Below, piece after piece: positions 32,971-43,649 of a stretch of DNA of 64,000 nt. The DNA is taken from contig NZ_BCUT01000001.1 in assembly GCF_001591365.1 (NCBI RefSeq), positions 2,294,001 to 2,358,000 of the forward strand, in the 5' to 3' direction. The notes under the pieces are model-generated. The model was not told where the DNA came from. It saw only the letters and a list, made by a program, of their open reading frames with translations, and did no database searches. The position numbers were made by a program, and so were the translations under genes. The number at the start of each line of letters is the position of its first letter. Positions within the stretch are counted from its first letter, which is position 1. Source of the DNA: Variovorax paradoxus NBRC 15149 (lineage in GTDB: Bacteria; Pseudomonadota; Gammaproteobacteria; Burkholderiales; Burkholderiaceae_C).

Positions 32971-34608
32971 GTGATCGACTATCAAAGCCTGCGCTTCGAC
33001 TACAGGCGCCATGCCGACCAGGACGCGTCCAAGCCCGCCCGCCACCCGGTGGTGATCGTCGGTGCCGGCCCGGTCGGCCTCACGCTGGCCATCGACCTGG
33101 CGCTGCGCCAGGTGCCGGTGGTTCTGCTCGACAACGACAACACCCTGTCCAGCGGCTCGCGCGCGATCTGCTTTGCCAAGCGCACGCTCGAAGTGTTCGA
33201 CCGCCTCGGCTGCGGCGACCGCATGGTCGACAAGGGCGTGTCGTGGCACGTGGGCAAGGTGTTCTTCCACGGCGAGCAGGTCTACCGCTTCGACCTGCTG
33301 CCCGAACCCGGCCACGAGCGCCCGGCCTTCATCAACCTGCAGCAGTACTACGTCGAGGGCTACCTCGTCGAGCGCGCCGCCACCCTGCCGCTGATCGACC
33401 TGCGCTGGAACCACAAGGTCACGGGCATCGAGCCGCGCGATGACGGCGCGCTGCTGACCATCGAAACACCCGAAGGCAACTACCAGCTGGCCGCCGATTA
33501 CGTCGGCGCCTGCGACGGCTCGCGCTCCAACCTGCGGCAGCTGATGGGCCTCGAAGCCAAGGGCCGCACTTTCCGCGACCGCTTCTTGATCGCCGACATC
33601 ACGATGGATGCCCAGCTTCCGACGGAGCGGCGCTTCTGGTTCGACCCGCCGTTCCACCCCGGCCAGAGCGTGCTGCTGCACAAGCAGGCCGACGGCATGT
33701 GGCGCGTCGACTTCCAGCTCGGCTGGGACGCCGACCCGGTGGAAGAGCGCAAGCCCGAGAACATCATGCCGCGCGTGCGCGCGCTGCTCGACAGCATCGG
33801 CTTCGATGGCGTGCAGTTCCAGATCGGCTGGGCCAGCGTCTACACCTTCGCCTGCCAGCGCATGGAGCGCTTCCGCCACGGCCGCGTGCTGTTCGCGGGC
33901 GACTCGGCGCATGGCGTGTCGCCCTTCGGCGCGCGCGGCGCCAACTCGGGCGTGCAGGACGCCGACAACCTCGCCTGGAAGCTCGCGGCCGTGCTCCATG
34001 GCGAGGCGCCCGACGCGCTGCTCGACAGCTATGCCAGCGAACGCGAATACGCGGCCGACGAGAACATCCGCCACTCCACGCGCGCCACCGACTTCATCAC
34101 GCCCAAGAGCGAAGTGAGCCGGCTGTTCCGCGACGCGGTGCTGGAGCTCACCAAGCGCCACGCCTTCGCGCGCACGCTGGTCAACAGCGGGCGGCTCTCG
34201 CTGCCCGCGGTGCTGCGCGATTCGCCGCTCAACACGCCCGATACCGATGTGTTTGCGGGTGCGATGGTGCCCGGTGCCGCGGCGGCCGATGCGCCCATCG
34301 TGCGCGCCGACGGCAGCAGCGGCTGGCTGCTGCGCGAATGCCATGTGGCGCAGTTCACGGCGCTGCTGTTCGGCAAGGACGAAGCGGCCGAGCGCAGCCT
34401 GCAGGCGCTGAAGGCCTGCGACCTTCCGCTGCACGTGGTGCGCGTGGAAGGCGCGACGCCCGCAGGCGAGCTCGCCGTGCAGCGCTACGACGTGCAGCCC
34501 GGCACCGTCTACCTGCTGCGGCCCGACCAGCATGTGTGCGCGCGCTGGCGGCAACCCACGGCAGAAAACATCCGCGCAGCCATCGGCCGCGCACTGGCCA
34601 AGGCATGA
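32971..34608 (+). CDS. mhaA: FAD-dependent aromatic hydroxylase (MhaA-like 3-hydroxyphenylacetate 6-hydroxylase)
   Basis: Flavoprotein monooxygenase of 545 residues of the PheA/MhpA class. FAD-binding GAGPVGLTLAIDLALRQVPVVLLD is near residues 28-51, DG motif ACDGSRSNLR in the middle, and GD motif RVLFAGDSAHGVSPFGARGANSGVQDADNLAWKL follows. The GTG start at 32971 has GGAGA 8 bases upstream. It uses NAD(P)H and O2 to add a hydroxyl group ortho or para to an existing one. The small DUF2783 protein next door and HmgA after it match the MhaA-MhaB arrangement of Pseudomonas putida U, where 3-hydroxyphenylacetate is turned into homogentisate. An MhpA-like use of another phenol is the alternative. 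Confidence 0.78.
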   Translation: MIDYQSLRFDYRRHADQDASKPARHPVVIVGAGPVGLTLAIDLALRQVPVVLLDNDNTLSSGSRAICFAKRTLEVFDRLGCGDRMVDKGVSWHVGKVFFHGEQVYRFDLLPEPGHERPAFINLQQYYVEGYLVERAATLPLIDLRWNHKVTGIEPRDDGALLTIETPEGNYQLAADYVGACDGSRSNLRQLMGLEAKGRTFRDRFLIADITMDAQLPTERRFWFDPPFHPGQSVLLHKQADGMWRVDFQLGWDADPVEERKPENIMPRVRALLDSIGFDGVQFQIGWASVYTFACQRMERFRHGRVLFAGDSAHGVSPFGARGANSGVQDADNLAWKLAAVLHGEAPDALLDSYASEREYAADENIRHSTRATDFITPKSEVSRLFRDAVLELTKRHAFARTLVNSGRLSLPAVLRDSPLNTPDTDVFAGAMVPGAAAADAPIVRADGSSGWLLRECHVAQFTALLFGKDEAAERSLQALKACDLPLHVVRVEGATPAGELAVQRYDVQPGTVYLLRPDQHVCARWRQPTAENIRAAIGRALAKA

Positions 34609-34616
34609 GGACCCCC

Positions 34617-34811
34617 ATGCAACAACAACTGATCACCGCACCGAACCTCGAAGCGCCCGACGATTTCTACGAGGCGCTGATCGAGGCGCACCAGGGGCTT
34701 TCCACCGAGGAGAGCCACGCCTTCAATGCGCGGCTCGTGCTTGTGCTGGCCAACCACATCGGCTCGCTGGCCGTGCTGCGCGAGGCCTTCGAGGCCGCGC
34801 GCGGCAGCTGA
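34617..34811 (+). CDS. mhaB: DUF2783 small protein, probable hydroxylase coupling protein (MhaB-like)
   Basis: Protein of 64 residues starting at ATG 34617, 8 bases after the hydroxylase stop. It has the DUF2783 pattern (APDDFYEALIEAHQGLS, LVLVLANHIG, LREAFEAARG) and appears all-helical. MhaB of Pseudomonas putida U is a coupling protein of about this size that keeps MhaA oxidation tied to hydroxylation. The position, size and partner agree with that role. Identity is inferred from context, since I could not compare sequences directly. Confidence 0.65.
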   Translation: MQQQLITAPNLEAPDDFYEALIEAHQGLSTEESHAFNARLVLVLANHIGSLAVLREAFEAARGS

Positions 34812-34852
34812 ACACGGGCCGGCTCTCGCCCTGATTTTCGAAAGAGAACACC

Positions 34853-36166
34853 ATGACCAACCCAACCGCCCATACCGAACGGCGCTACCAGAGCGGCTTC
34901 GGCAACGAGTACGCCTCGGAAGCCGTTGCCGGCGCCCTGCCGCAGGGCCGCAACAATCCGCAGCGCGCGCCCTTCGACCTCTACACCGAGCTGCTCTCGG
35001 GCACCGCCTTCACCGCGCCGCGCCATGAGAACCGCCGCAGCTGGCTGTATCGCCGCCAGCCTTCGGTGGTGTCGGGCCGCTACCAGCCGTATGCGCAGGC
35101 GCACTGGACCACCGGCGCCGGCCGCGAGATCGCGCTGCCGCCCGAGCCGCTGCGCTGGCATCCGATGCCGCTCGAGGGCGGCGCGGCCGCAGCGGACTTC
35201 ATCGACGGCATGCACACCATCGCGGCCAACGGCGATGCCGAATCGCAGGTGGGCATCGGCTCGCTGATGTACCTGGCGGGCCGCTCGATGGACCAGCGCG
35301 CCTTCGTCAACGCCGACGGCGAGATGCTGGTGGTGCCGCAGCAGGGCCGCCTCGTGATCACCACCGAGCTCGGCGTGCTCGACGTGAAGCCCGGCGAGAT
35401 CGCGCTGCTGCCGCGCGGCATGGCTTTCAAGGTGGCCTTGCCCGACGGGCTCTCGCGCGGCTATGTCTGCGAGAACTACGGTGCGCACTTCCGCCTGCCC
35501 GAGCTCGGCCCGATCGGCTCCAACGGCCTGGCCAACGCGCGCGACTTCCAGGCGCCCGTGGCGGCCTTCGAGGATGACGGCGGCGCCTACGAGCTGGTGA
35601 AGAAATTCGGCGGCCGCTTCTGGAAGGCACCGGCCAGGCAGTCGCCCTTCAACGTGGTCGCCTGGCACGGCAACCTGGCGCCGGTGAAGTACGACACGGC
35701 CAATTTCATGGTGATCGGCTCCATCAGCTTCGACCATCCCGACCCGTCGATCTTCACCGTGCTGACTTCGCCGAGCGACACGCCCGGCACCGCGAACTGC
35801 GACTTCGTGATCTTTCCGCCGCGCTGGATGGTGATGGAGAACACCTTTCGTCCGCCCTGGTTCCACCGCAACCTCATGAGCGAGTTCATGGGCCTTGTGC
35901 TCGGCGAATACGACGCCAAGCCGGGCGGCTTCAAGCCCGGCGGCGCGAGCCTGCACAACTGCATGGTGCCGCACGGCCCCGACGAGGAAGCCTTCGACAA
36001 GGCCACGCACGCCGACCTGAAGCCGCACAAGCTGGACAACACGCTGGCCTTCATGTTCGAGAGCCGCTACCGGTTCATTCCGACGGACTTCGCGCTCAAG
36101 AGCCCCGCGCTCGATACCGATTACGCCGACTGCTGGGCGGGCCTGAAGGACCAGTTCAAGCCATGA
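34853..36166 (+). CDS. hmgA: homogentisate 1,2-dioxygenase
   Basis: Ring-cleaving dioxygenase of 437 residues, the length expected for HmgA. The N-terminal part [26 protein letters not shown] is characteristic. The cupin core contains [25 protein letters not shown] and the metal-binding C-terminal block [21 protein letters not shown] with [14 protein letters not shown]. It opens homogentisate to maleylacetoacetate using Fe(II) and O2. The stop overlaps the start of the Bug protein (ATGA). The same operon supplies the probable hydroxylase that makes the substrate and the hydrolase that finishes the route. Confidence 0.96.
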   Translation: MTNPTAHTERRYQSGFGNEYASEAVAGALPQGRNNPQRAPFDLYTELLSGTAFTAPRHENRRSWLYRRQPSVVSGRYQPYAQAHWTTGAGREIALPPEPLRWHPMPLEGGAAAADFIDGMHTIAANGDAESQVGIGSLMYLAGRSMDQRAFVNADGEMLVVPQQGRLVITTELGVLDVKPGEIALLPRGMAFKVALPDGLSRGYVCENYGAHFRLPELGPIGSNGLANARDFQAPVAAFEDDGGAYELVKKFGGRFWKAPARQSPFNVVAWHGNLAPVKYDTANFMVIGSISFDHPDPSIFTVLTSPSDTPGTANCDFVIFPPRWMVMENTFRPPWFHRNLMSEFMGLVLGEYDAKPGGFKPGGASLHNCMVPHGPDEEAFDKATHADLKPHKLDNTLAFMFESRYRFIPTDFALKSPALDTDYADCWAGLKDQFKP

Positions 36167-37140
36167 AGAACGCATTTGGAATCACGCGCCGCGCGGCCGC
36201 CATCGCGCTGCTCGCCGCGCCCCTGCTCGCGGCGCATGCGGCGGAGTTTCCGTCGAAACCCATCCGCTTCATCGTGCCCTACACGCCCGGCGGCACCACC
36301 GATCTTGTGGCGCGCACCGTGGGCCAGCAGGTCTCGCAGAAGCTGGGCCAGCCGGTGCTGATCGACAACCGCGGCGGCGCGGGCGGCAACATCGGCATGG
36401 ACGCCGTGGCCAAGGCCGCGCCCGATGGCTACACCATCGGCTTCGGCGCCATTTCGACCAATGCGCTCAACCCGCACATCTACAAGTCGATGGCCTTCGA
36501 TCCGCGCCGCGACTTCACGGCCATCAGCCTGCTCGGCACCTCGACCATCGTGCTCGAAGTGCCCGCCAGCTCGCCGATCAGGTCGGTGTCCGACCTGGTC
36601 GCGGCCGCGAAGAAGAACCCCGGCCTGCCCTACGCCACGGCCGGCGCCGGCACCTCGATGAACCTGGCGGGCGTGATGTTCGCGCAGATGACCGGCACCG
36701 AGCTCGTGCACGTGGCCTACAAGGGCAGCGGCCCGGCCATCACCGACATGCTGGGCAACAACATCGGCCTGATGTTCGACAACCTGCCGGCGTCGCTGCC
36801 GCACATCCAGGCCGGCAAGCTGCGCGCACTGGCGGTGGCGGGGCCGGCGCGTTCGCCCTCGCTGCCCGATGTGCCGACGATGGCCGAGGCCGGGCTCAAG
36901 GGCTATGCGCTGGACCCGTGGTTCGGCGTGTACGGCCCGGCGAACCTGCCGGCGCCCATCGTGAAGGCGCTGAACGAAGCCTTCGTCGAGGCGCTCGCGA
37001 TGCCCGAGGTGAAGGCCAAGCTGCAGCAGGCCGGCTTCTCGCCGCGCGGCTCGACCGCGCAGGAGCTGGCCACGCTCACGCAAACCGAATACCAGCGCCT
37101 GGGCGACGTCGCCAGGAAAGCCGGCATGACCGCCGACTGA
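36163..37140 (+). CDS. Bug-family periplasmic binding protein (TctC-like)
   Basis: Binding protein of 325 residues. The signal peptide is [22 protein letters not shown]; the mature part begins [27 protein letters not shown] and has [25 protein letters not shown], both diagnostic of Bug proteins. These capture carboxylates and aromatic acids for TctA/TctB transporters or act as sensors. The gene starts inside the hmgA stop and lies before fahA, so its ligand is likely an aromatic acid of the same pathway. No TctAB is in this operon; the pair at 4821-6833 is a candidate partner, but this is only inference. Confidence 0.92.
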   Translation: MKNAFGITRRAAAIALLAAPLLAAHAAEFPSKPIRFIVPYTPGGTTDLVARTVGQQVSQKLGQPVLIDNRGGAGGNIGMDAVAKAAPDGYTIGFGAISTNALNPHIYKSMAFDPRRDFTAISLLGTSTIVLEVPASSPIRSVSDLVAAAKKNPGLPYATAGAGTSMNLAGVMFAQMTGTELVHVAYKGSGPAITDMLGNNIGLMFDNLPASLPHIQAGKLRALAVAGPARSPSLPDVPTMAEAGLKGYALDPWFGVYGPANLPAPIVKALNEAFVEALAMPEVKAKLQQAGFSPRGSTAQELATLTQTEYQRLGDVARKAGMTAD

Positions 37141-37165
37141 ACCGAATTTCAACGAAAGACACGCC

Positions 37166-38440
37166 ATGAGCACCACCGCACTGAACGCCACCCACGACCC
37201 GAAGCTGCGCAGCTGGGTCGCCTCCGCCAACCAAGCCGGCTGCGACTTCCCGATCCAGAACCTGCCCTTCGGGCGCTTCCGCACGGCCGGCAGCAGCGAG
37301 GCTTTCCGCATCGGCGTGGCCATCGGCGACCAGGTGCTGGACCTGAAGGCGGCCGGCCTCGTCGACAGCGACGACATGAATGCGCTGATGAACGCGGGCG
37401 TGAAGGAGCGCCAGGCGCTGCGCGCGGCCATCTCCGCGGGCCTGGCCGAAGGCAGCAGCCAGCAGGCGGCCTGGGCCAAGGCACTGCTGCCGCAAGCCAA
37501 GGCCGAAATGACCGTGCCCTGCCGCATCGGCGACTACACCGACTTCTACACCGGCATCCACCACGCCACCACCATCGGCAAGCTGTTCCGCCCCGACCAG
37601 CCGCTGATGCCCAACTACAAGTGGGTGCCGATCGGCTACCACGGCCGCGCCTCGTCGATCGGCGTGAGCGGGCAGGTCTTCAAGCGGCCGCAGGGCCAGA
37701 CCAAGGCGCCCGACGCGGCCGAACCCGGCTTCGGCCCCTCGAAGCGGCTCGACTACGAACTGGAGCTGGGCTTCTTCGTCGGCCGCGGCAATGCGCTCGG
37801 CGAGCCGATTGCCATCGCCGAGGCCGAGGACCACCTGTTCGGCGTGGCGCTGCTCAACGACTGGTCGGCGCGCGACATCCAGGCCTGGGAGTACCAGCCG
37901 CTCGGCCCCTTCCTCTCGAAGAATTTCGCAAGCACGCTGTCGCCGTGGATCGTGACGATGGAGGCGCTGGCGCCGTTCCGCGCCCGCTTCGAGCGGCCCG
38001 CGGGAGATCCGCAGCCGCTCGCGTACCTCGATGCGCCCTCGAACCGTGAAAGCGGCGCGCTCGACATCACGCTCGAAGTGCTGCTGCAGACCGCGAAGAT
38101 GCGCGCCGAAGGCCTGGCGCCCGCGCGCCTCACGCGCGGCAACACCACCGAGGCCGCCTACTGGACCGCCGCGCAGCTGGTCGCGCACCACACGGTGAAC
38201 GGCTGCAACCTGCAGCCCGGCGACCTGCTGGGCTCGGGCACGCTGTCGGGCCCCCAGCCCGACGAGGCCGGCTCGCTGATCGAGCTCACGCAGGGCGGCA
38301 AGCAGCCGATCACGCTGCCCAACGGCGAGAAGCGCACCTTCCTCGAGGACGGAGACACGCTGGTGATCCGCGGCTACTGCGAGCGCGCAGGCGCGGTGCG
38401 CATCGGCCTGGGCGAGGTCAGCGGTACGGTGGTGGCCTGA
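37166..38440 (+). CDS. fahA: fumarylacetoacetase
   Basis: Hydrolase of 424 residues that splits fumarylacetoacetate into fumarate and acetoacetate, the last step of homogentisate breakdown. The N-terminal SH3-like part is followed by the FAH domain with YTDFYTGIHHATTIGKLFRP, YHGRASSIGVSG, DYELELGFFVGRGNALGEP and NDWSARDIQAWEYQPLGPFLSKNF. Metal-binding acidic residues of the fold (E-x-E...D) are retained. It is the last gene of the operon. Maleylacetoacetate isomerase is missing from the window and must be elsewhere, or glutathione may do the step without it. A hairpin follows at 38454-38474. Confidence 0.95.
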   Translation: MSTTALNATHDPKLRSWVASANQAGCDFPIQNLPFGRFRTAGSSEAFRIGVAIGDQVLDLKAAGLVDSDDMNALMNAGVKERQALRAAISAGLAEGSSQQAAWAKALLPQAKAEMTVPCRIGDYTDFYTGIHHATTIGKLFRPDQPLMPNYKWVPIGYHGRASSIGVSGQVFKRPQGQTKAPDAAEPGFGPSKRLDYELELGFFVGRGNALGEPIAIAEAEDHLFGVALLNDWSARDIQAWEYQPLGPFLSKNFASTLSPWIVTMEALAPFRARFERPAGDPQPLAYLDAPSNRESGALDITLEVLLQTAKMRAEGLAPARLTRGNTTEAAYWTAAQLVAHHTVNGCNLQPGDLLGSGTLSGPQPDEAGSLIELTQGGKQPITLPNGEKRTFLEDGDTLVIRGYCERAGAVRIGLGEVSGTVVA

Positions 38441-38453
38441 CGTTGGTGTTGTC

Positions 38454-38474
38454 CCCTCTCCCGGAGGGAGAGGG
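38454..38474. terminator. hairpin between convergent fahA and mrdA
   Basis: Perfect 9-bp stem CCCTCTCCC-GGA-GGGAGAGGG with a three-base loop, between two convergent genes. It has no T-run, so it is weaker evidence for an intrinsic terminator, but it sits where both transcripts should end. The sequence belongs to the same repeat family as 60887-60996. Confidence 0.5.
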
Positions 38475-38482
38475 AGCAAGAT

Positions 38483-40450
38483 TCAGGGGGCGGTTGCGGC
38501 GGCCGACGCTGCCGGCCAAGCCACTTCGCTGGCCACGCGCGGCTTGCCGATCGGGGCGGTGGCCTTGCCGACCTTGATGGCGGCCATGTCGGCCTCGCTC
38601 GGATACTGGTCCATCAGCCAGTAGTCGAACACGCGGCGCGCAATGGGCGCCGCCGCGCCTGCGCCCCAGCCGGCGTTCTCGACGATCACCGCGAGCGCGA
38701 TCTTCGGATCGTTGACCGGCGCAAAGGCCATGAACAGCGCGTGGTCGCGCTGGTGCTCCTCGAGCGCGCGCGCGTTGTACTTGGTGTTCTGCGCCTGCGT
38801 CACGGCCTGCGCGGTGCCGGTCTTGCCGGCCGCTTGGTAGCCCGCGCCGGCGAACACGCCGCGCGCAGTGCCGCTGGTGACCACGCTGGTCAGGCCCTCG
38901 CGGACCACCGCGACGTTGGCCGCGGAATAGCCCAGGTTCTCGGCCGGCGGCTGGGGCAGCGGCACCACCTGCCCGCTCACGGTGTTGCGCGTGGCCAGCA
39001 CGAGGTGCGGCTTGTGCTTGCGGCCACCGTCGGCCACGATGGAGGTGGCCTGCGCGAGCTGCAGCATCGTGAAGGCGTTGTAGCCCTGCCCGATGCCCAG
39101 CGAGATGGTCTCGCCCGCATACCACTTCTTCTGCTCGGGCCGCTTGTAGGCGTTGCGCTTCCACTCGGTGCTCGGCAGCACGCCGCGCACCTCGCCGCCC
39201 AGGTCGATGCCGGTGATCTGGCCGAAGCCCAGCGGCTTCATGAAGTCGTGGATCAGGTCCACGCCCATTTCATTGGCCAGCGAGTAGTAGTAGATGTTGC
39301 TCGACAGCTGGATCGAGCGGCGCATGTCGACGCCGCCGATGTTGCCCTCGGGGCTGCCGAAGCGGTGGCCGCCGAAGTTGAAGTAGCCAGGATCGTTCAC
39401 CACCACGTTGGGGCCGCGCTTGCCGGTCTGCAGCGCCGCAAGCGCCATGAAGGGCTTGTAGGTGGAGCCGGGCGGGTAGGTGCCGCGCAGCGCGCGGTTC
39501 AAAAGCGGCTTGTCGAGCGATTCGGTCAGCGCCTGCCAGCTCTCGGTGTCGATGCCTTCGACGAACAGGTTGGGGTCGAAGGTGGGCTTGCTCACGAAGG
39601 CCAGCACCTCGCCGGACTTGGGGTCGATGGCCACCAGCGCGCCGCGGCGGTCGCCGAACATGTCTTCCACCAGCTTCTGCAGCTTGATGTCGAGCGACAG
39701 CATCACGGTGTTGCCGGGCGTGGCCGGGTGGCTGGCGAGCCGGCGCACCGCGCGGCCGCCGGCCGAGGTTTCCATTTGCTCGACGCCGGTCTGGCCGTGC
39801 AGCGTCTTCTCGTAGCTCTGCTCGATGCCGAGCTTGCCGATGTAGTCGGTGCCCTTGTAGTTGGCCTGGTCTTCCTCGTCCCAGTCTTCCATCGCGGTCT
39901 TCTCGCGCTGGTTGATGCGGCCGATGTAGCCAAGCACGTGCGAGGCCAGCTCGGCGTGCGGGTAGTTGCGGAACAGCCGGGCCTTGATCTCCACGCCCGG
40001 GAAGCGGTAGCGCTGCGCAGCGAAGCGCGCGACCTCCTCGTCGCTCAGGCGGGTGCGGATCGGAATGGAATCGAAGCTGCGCGAGTCTTCCCGCAGGCGC
40101 TTGAAGCGGCGGCGGTCGCGCGGCGAGATCTCGAGCACCTGGGTCAGGCTTTCGATGGTCTCCTCGACGTCGCCCACCTTCGAAGGCGTGATCTCCAGCG
40201 TGTAGGCCGAATAGTTGGAGGCCAGCACGATGCCGTTGCGGTCGAGGATCAGGCCGCGGTTGGGCACCACGGGCACGATGGCCGTGCGGTTGCTCTCGGC
40301 CTGCTCCGCCAGGTCTTCGTGGCGCACCACCTGCAGGTACACCAGCCGCGCGCACAGCAGGCTGAAGGCAAACAGCACCGCCAGGCCGATCACGACCACG
40401 CGGCGCTTGAAGCGCGCGAGGTCGGCAGCGACGTTGCGGATTTCGGTCAT
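38483..40450 (-). CDS. mrdA: penicillin-binding protein 2 (peptidoglycan transpeptidase)
   Basis: Class B penicillin-binding protein of 655 residues. One N-terminal membrane anchor (VVVIGLAVLFAFSLLCARLVYLQ) is followed by a dimerisation domain and the transpeptidase domain. The active-site motifs are PPGSTYKPF (SxxK), LSSNIYYYS (SxN) and GKTGTAQ (KTG). PBP2 builds the side wall of rod cells together with MreBCD and RodA. It is the last visible gene of the mre operon, 56 bases after mreD; rodA, which usually follows, is absent here. The C-terminus has an Ala/Pro-rich tail. Confidence 0.95.
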   Translation of the reverse strand: MTEIRNVAADLARFKRRVVVIGLAVLFAFSLLCARLVYLQVVRHEDLAEQAESNRTAIVPVVPNRGLILDRNGIVLASNYSAYTLEITPSKVGDVEETIESLTQVLEISPRDRRRFKRLREDSRSFDSIPIRTRLSDEEVARFAAQRYRFPGVEIKARLFRNYPHAELASHVLGYIGRINQREKTAMEDWDEEDQANYKGTDYIGKLGIEQSYEKTLHGQTGVEQMETSAGGRAVRRLASHPATPGNTVMLSLDIKLQKLVEDMFGDRRGALVAIDPKSGEVLAFVSKPTFDPNLFVEGIDTESWQALTESLDKPLLNRALRGTYPPGSTYKPFMALAALQTGKRGPNVVVNDPGYFNFGGHRFGSPEGNIGGVDMRRSIQLSSNIYYYSLANEMGVDLIHDFMKPLGFGQITGIDLGGEVRGVLPSTEWKRNAYKRPEQKKWYAGETISLGIGQGYNAFTMLQLAQATSIVADGGRKHKPHLVLATRNTVSGQVVPLPQPPAENLGYSAANVAVVREGLTSVVTSGTARGVFAGAGYQAAGKTGTAQAVTQAQNTKYNARALEEHQRDHALFMAFAPVNDPKIALAVIVENAGWGAGAAAPIARRVFDYWLMDQYPSEADMAAIKVGKATAPIGKPRVASEVAWPAASAAATAP

Positions 40451-40506
40451 GGCGGGGAAAGTGCGAGCTTAGGCGCGGGCCGTGGCCATGGCAAATGCGG
40501 GCGAAT

Positions 40507-41028
40507 TCACAGCGGCCGGTTCTCGTCGGGGTCGGGCGTGCGAAGCTGCGGTGCGAGCAGCAAGGCGGTGGCCAGCGGCCACAGCGCGGCCTCGATGGCG
40601 GGCGAGACCAGCACGCTCCAGCCCGGGAACACGCCGCCGCCGACCAGCCGCGTGATCACCTCGATGAGCTGCGACAGCGCAAAGAGCGGCAGCACCTGCA
40701 GCGCCTGCGAGGCCACCGGGTACCACAGCAGGCGCCGGTGGATGGTGATCGCGAAGAAGCCCAGCGTGGTGTAGGACAGCGCATGCTGGCCCAGCATGGA
40801 CGACTGGTGCACGTCCATGCACAGCCCGAAGACGAAGGCCGCGCCGATGCCCACGCGCATCGGCTGGTGCACGCCCCAGAACACGATGGCCAGCGCGAGC
40901 AGGTCGGGCATCCATGCGGCGCGGCCGATCGGGATCATGTTGATGAGCAGCGCCACCACCAGGCTGGCCCACATGAACAGCGGGCTCACGGGCAGCAGGA
41001 GCTGCTGTTGTCCGGGACGCTTGATCAT
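40507..41028 (-). CDS. mreD: rod shape-determining protein MreD
   Basis: Membrane protein of 173 residues with about five hydrophobic segments. Family marks are LFMWASLVVALLINMIPIG, PDLLALAIVFWGVHQPMRVGIGAAFVFGLCMDVHQSSMLGQHAL. MreD bridges MreC to the elongasome. The ATG (41026-41028) overlaps the mreC stop, showing coupled translation. Length and position in mreBCD are typical. Confidence 0.94.
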   Translation of the reverse strand: MIKRPGQQQLLLPVSPLFMWASLVVALLINMIPIGRAAWMPDLLALAIVFWGVHQPMRVGIGAAFVFGLCMDVHQSSMLGQHALSYTTLGFFAITIHRRLLWYPVASQALQVLPLFALSQLIEVITRLVGGGVFPGWSVLVSPAIEAALWPLATALLLAPQLRTPDPDENRPL

Positions 41029-42005
41029 CGGGCGCGCTCCGCGGCTTTCTTGTCGGCCTTGTCGGTGGCCTTGTCCGCCTTGGCGGCCGGCTTGGCTTCG
41101 GGCTTCTTGCGCACCGCGGCGGCGGGCGCCGGGGCCGGCGGCGCCGAGGGAGCGCCGGTGGGCGCGAGCACCAGCACGTAGCGCGCGGCCGTCACGCGGG
41201 CCAGCGGCACGCAGTAGATGCGCGCAAAGGCCGAATCGGCGCGGCGCTCGATGCGCTCGATCTTCGCCACCGGCAGGCCGGGCGGATAGACGCCGTCGAC
41301 GCCGCTGGTGGACAGCAGGTCGCCCTCCTGCAGGTCGGCATTGGCGGCCATGAAGCGCAGTTCCAGCCCGCCGCCATGCGCCGACGCGTCGCCGAAGGCC
41401 ACGCTGCGCACGCCGGTGCGGGTGTTCTGCACGGGAATGGAAAGATCGCGGTCGATCACCAGCGTGACCTCGCTCGTGAAGGGCTGCACCTGCGTCACCT
41501 GTCCCAGCACGCCGTGCGCGTCGATCACGGGCGAGCCGGGCGCCACGCCCTGCGTGAGGCCCTGGTCGATGACGATCTTGCGCGTGTAGGGGTCGGCCGC
41601 GTCGTACAGCACCTCGGCCGCGCGGCCCGGCGCCTGGGTGGTCTGGCGCAGTTCGAGCAGCGCGCGCAGCCGCGCGTTGTCCTGCGCGAGCGTGTCGGCC
41701 TGGCTCGCGCGCTCGGCCTGCAGCATGAGCGCCTTGCGCGCCTCGTCCTCGTTGCGCTGGGCCGTCTGCAGGTCTTCGAAATAGCGGCTGCCGCCCATCA
41801 TCATCTGCACCGGCTTGAGCGCCAGCCACTGCACCGGGTAGAGCACCGCGCCGACGGCCGCGCGCAGCGGCTGCACGAGGTGGAAGCGCGCATCGGCCAC
41901 CATCAGGAACAGCGAGAGCGCGCCGAAGAAGATCAGCTTGCTGAGCGCCGACTGCCCCTGGTTGAACAGGGGTGGGGCTGTGCGATCGAGCGTGCCCAAG
42001 GGCAT
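41025..42005 (-). CDS. mreC: rod shape-determining protein MreC
   Basis: Protein of 326 residues started at MPLGTLDRTAPPLF; a longer frame to 42140 is open but would run into mreB. It has an N-terminal membrane anchor (LIFFGALSLFLMVAD), a coiled-coil (EDEARKALMLQAERASQADTLAQDNARLRALLELRQ) and a beta-rich periplasmic domain with GVLGQVTQVQPFTSEVTLVIDRDLSIPV. The C-terminus is a Lys/Ala-rich tail of about 30 residues. MreC stimulates PBP2 in cell elongation. A terminator lies between mreB and this gene, so its level can differ from that of mreB. Confidence 0.94.
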   Translation of the reverse strand: MPLGTLDRTAPPLFNQGQSALSKLIFFGALSLFLMVADARFHLVQPLRAAVGAVLYPVQWLALKPVQMMMGGSRYFEDLQTAQRNEDEARKALMLQAERASQADTLAQDNARLRALLELRQTTQAPGRAAEVLYDAADPYTRKIVIDQGLTQGVAPGSPVIDAHGVLGQVTQVQPFTSEVTLVIDRDLSIPVQNTRTGVRSVAFGDASAHGGGLELRFMAANADLQEGDLLSTSGVDGVYPPGLPVAKIERIERRADSAFARIYCVPLARVTAARYVLVLAPTGAPSAPPAPAPAAAVRKKPEAKPAAKADKATDKADKKAAERAR

Positions 42006-42039
42006 GGTTCGGACCTGGCTGTGTGCAACGTCAGATGGC

Positions 42040-42071
42040 AAAAAAGCCGGCCTGCGCAAGCAGAGGCCGGC
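42040..42071 (-). terminator. intrinsic terminator between mreB and mreC
   Basis: On the minus strand GCCGGCCT-N10-AGGCCGGC is followed by six T. The perfect 8-bp GC-rich stem and T-run make a strong terminator inside the mre operon. Partial read-through would lower mreCD-mrdA relative to mreB. Confidence 0.8.
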
Positions 42072-42090
42072 CGATGATGGCTTACGCCTT

Positions 42091-43645
<1,555 letters not shown>

Positions 43646-43649
<4 letters not shown>

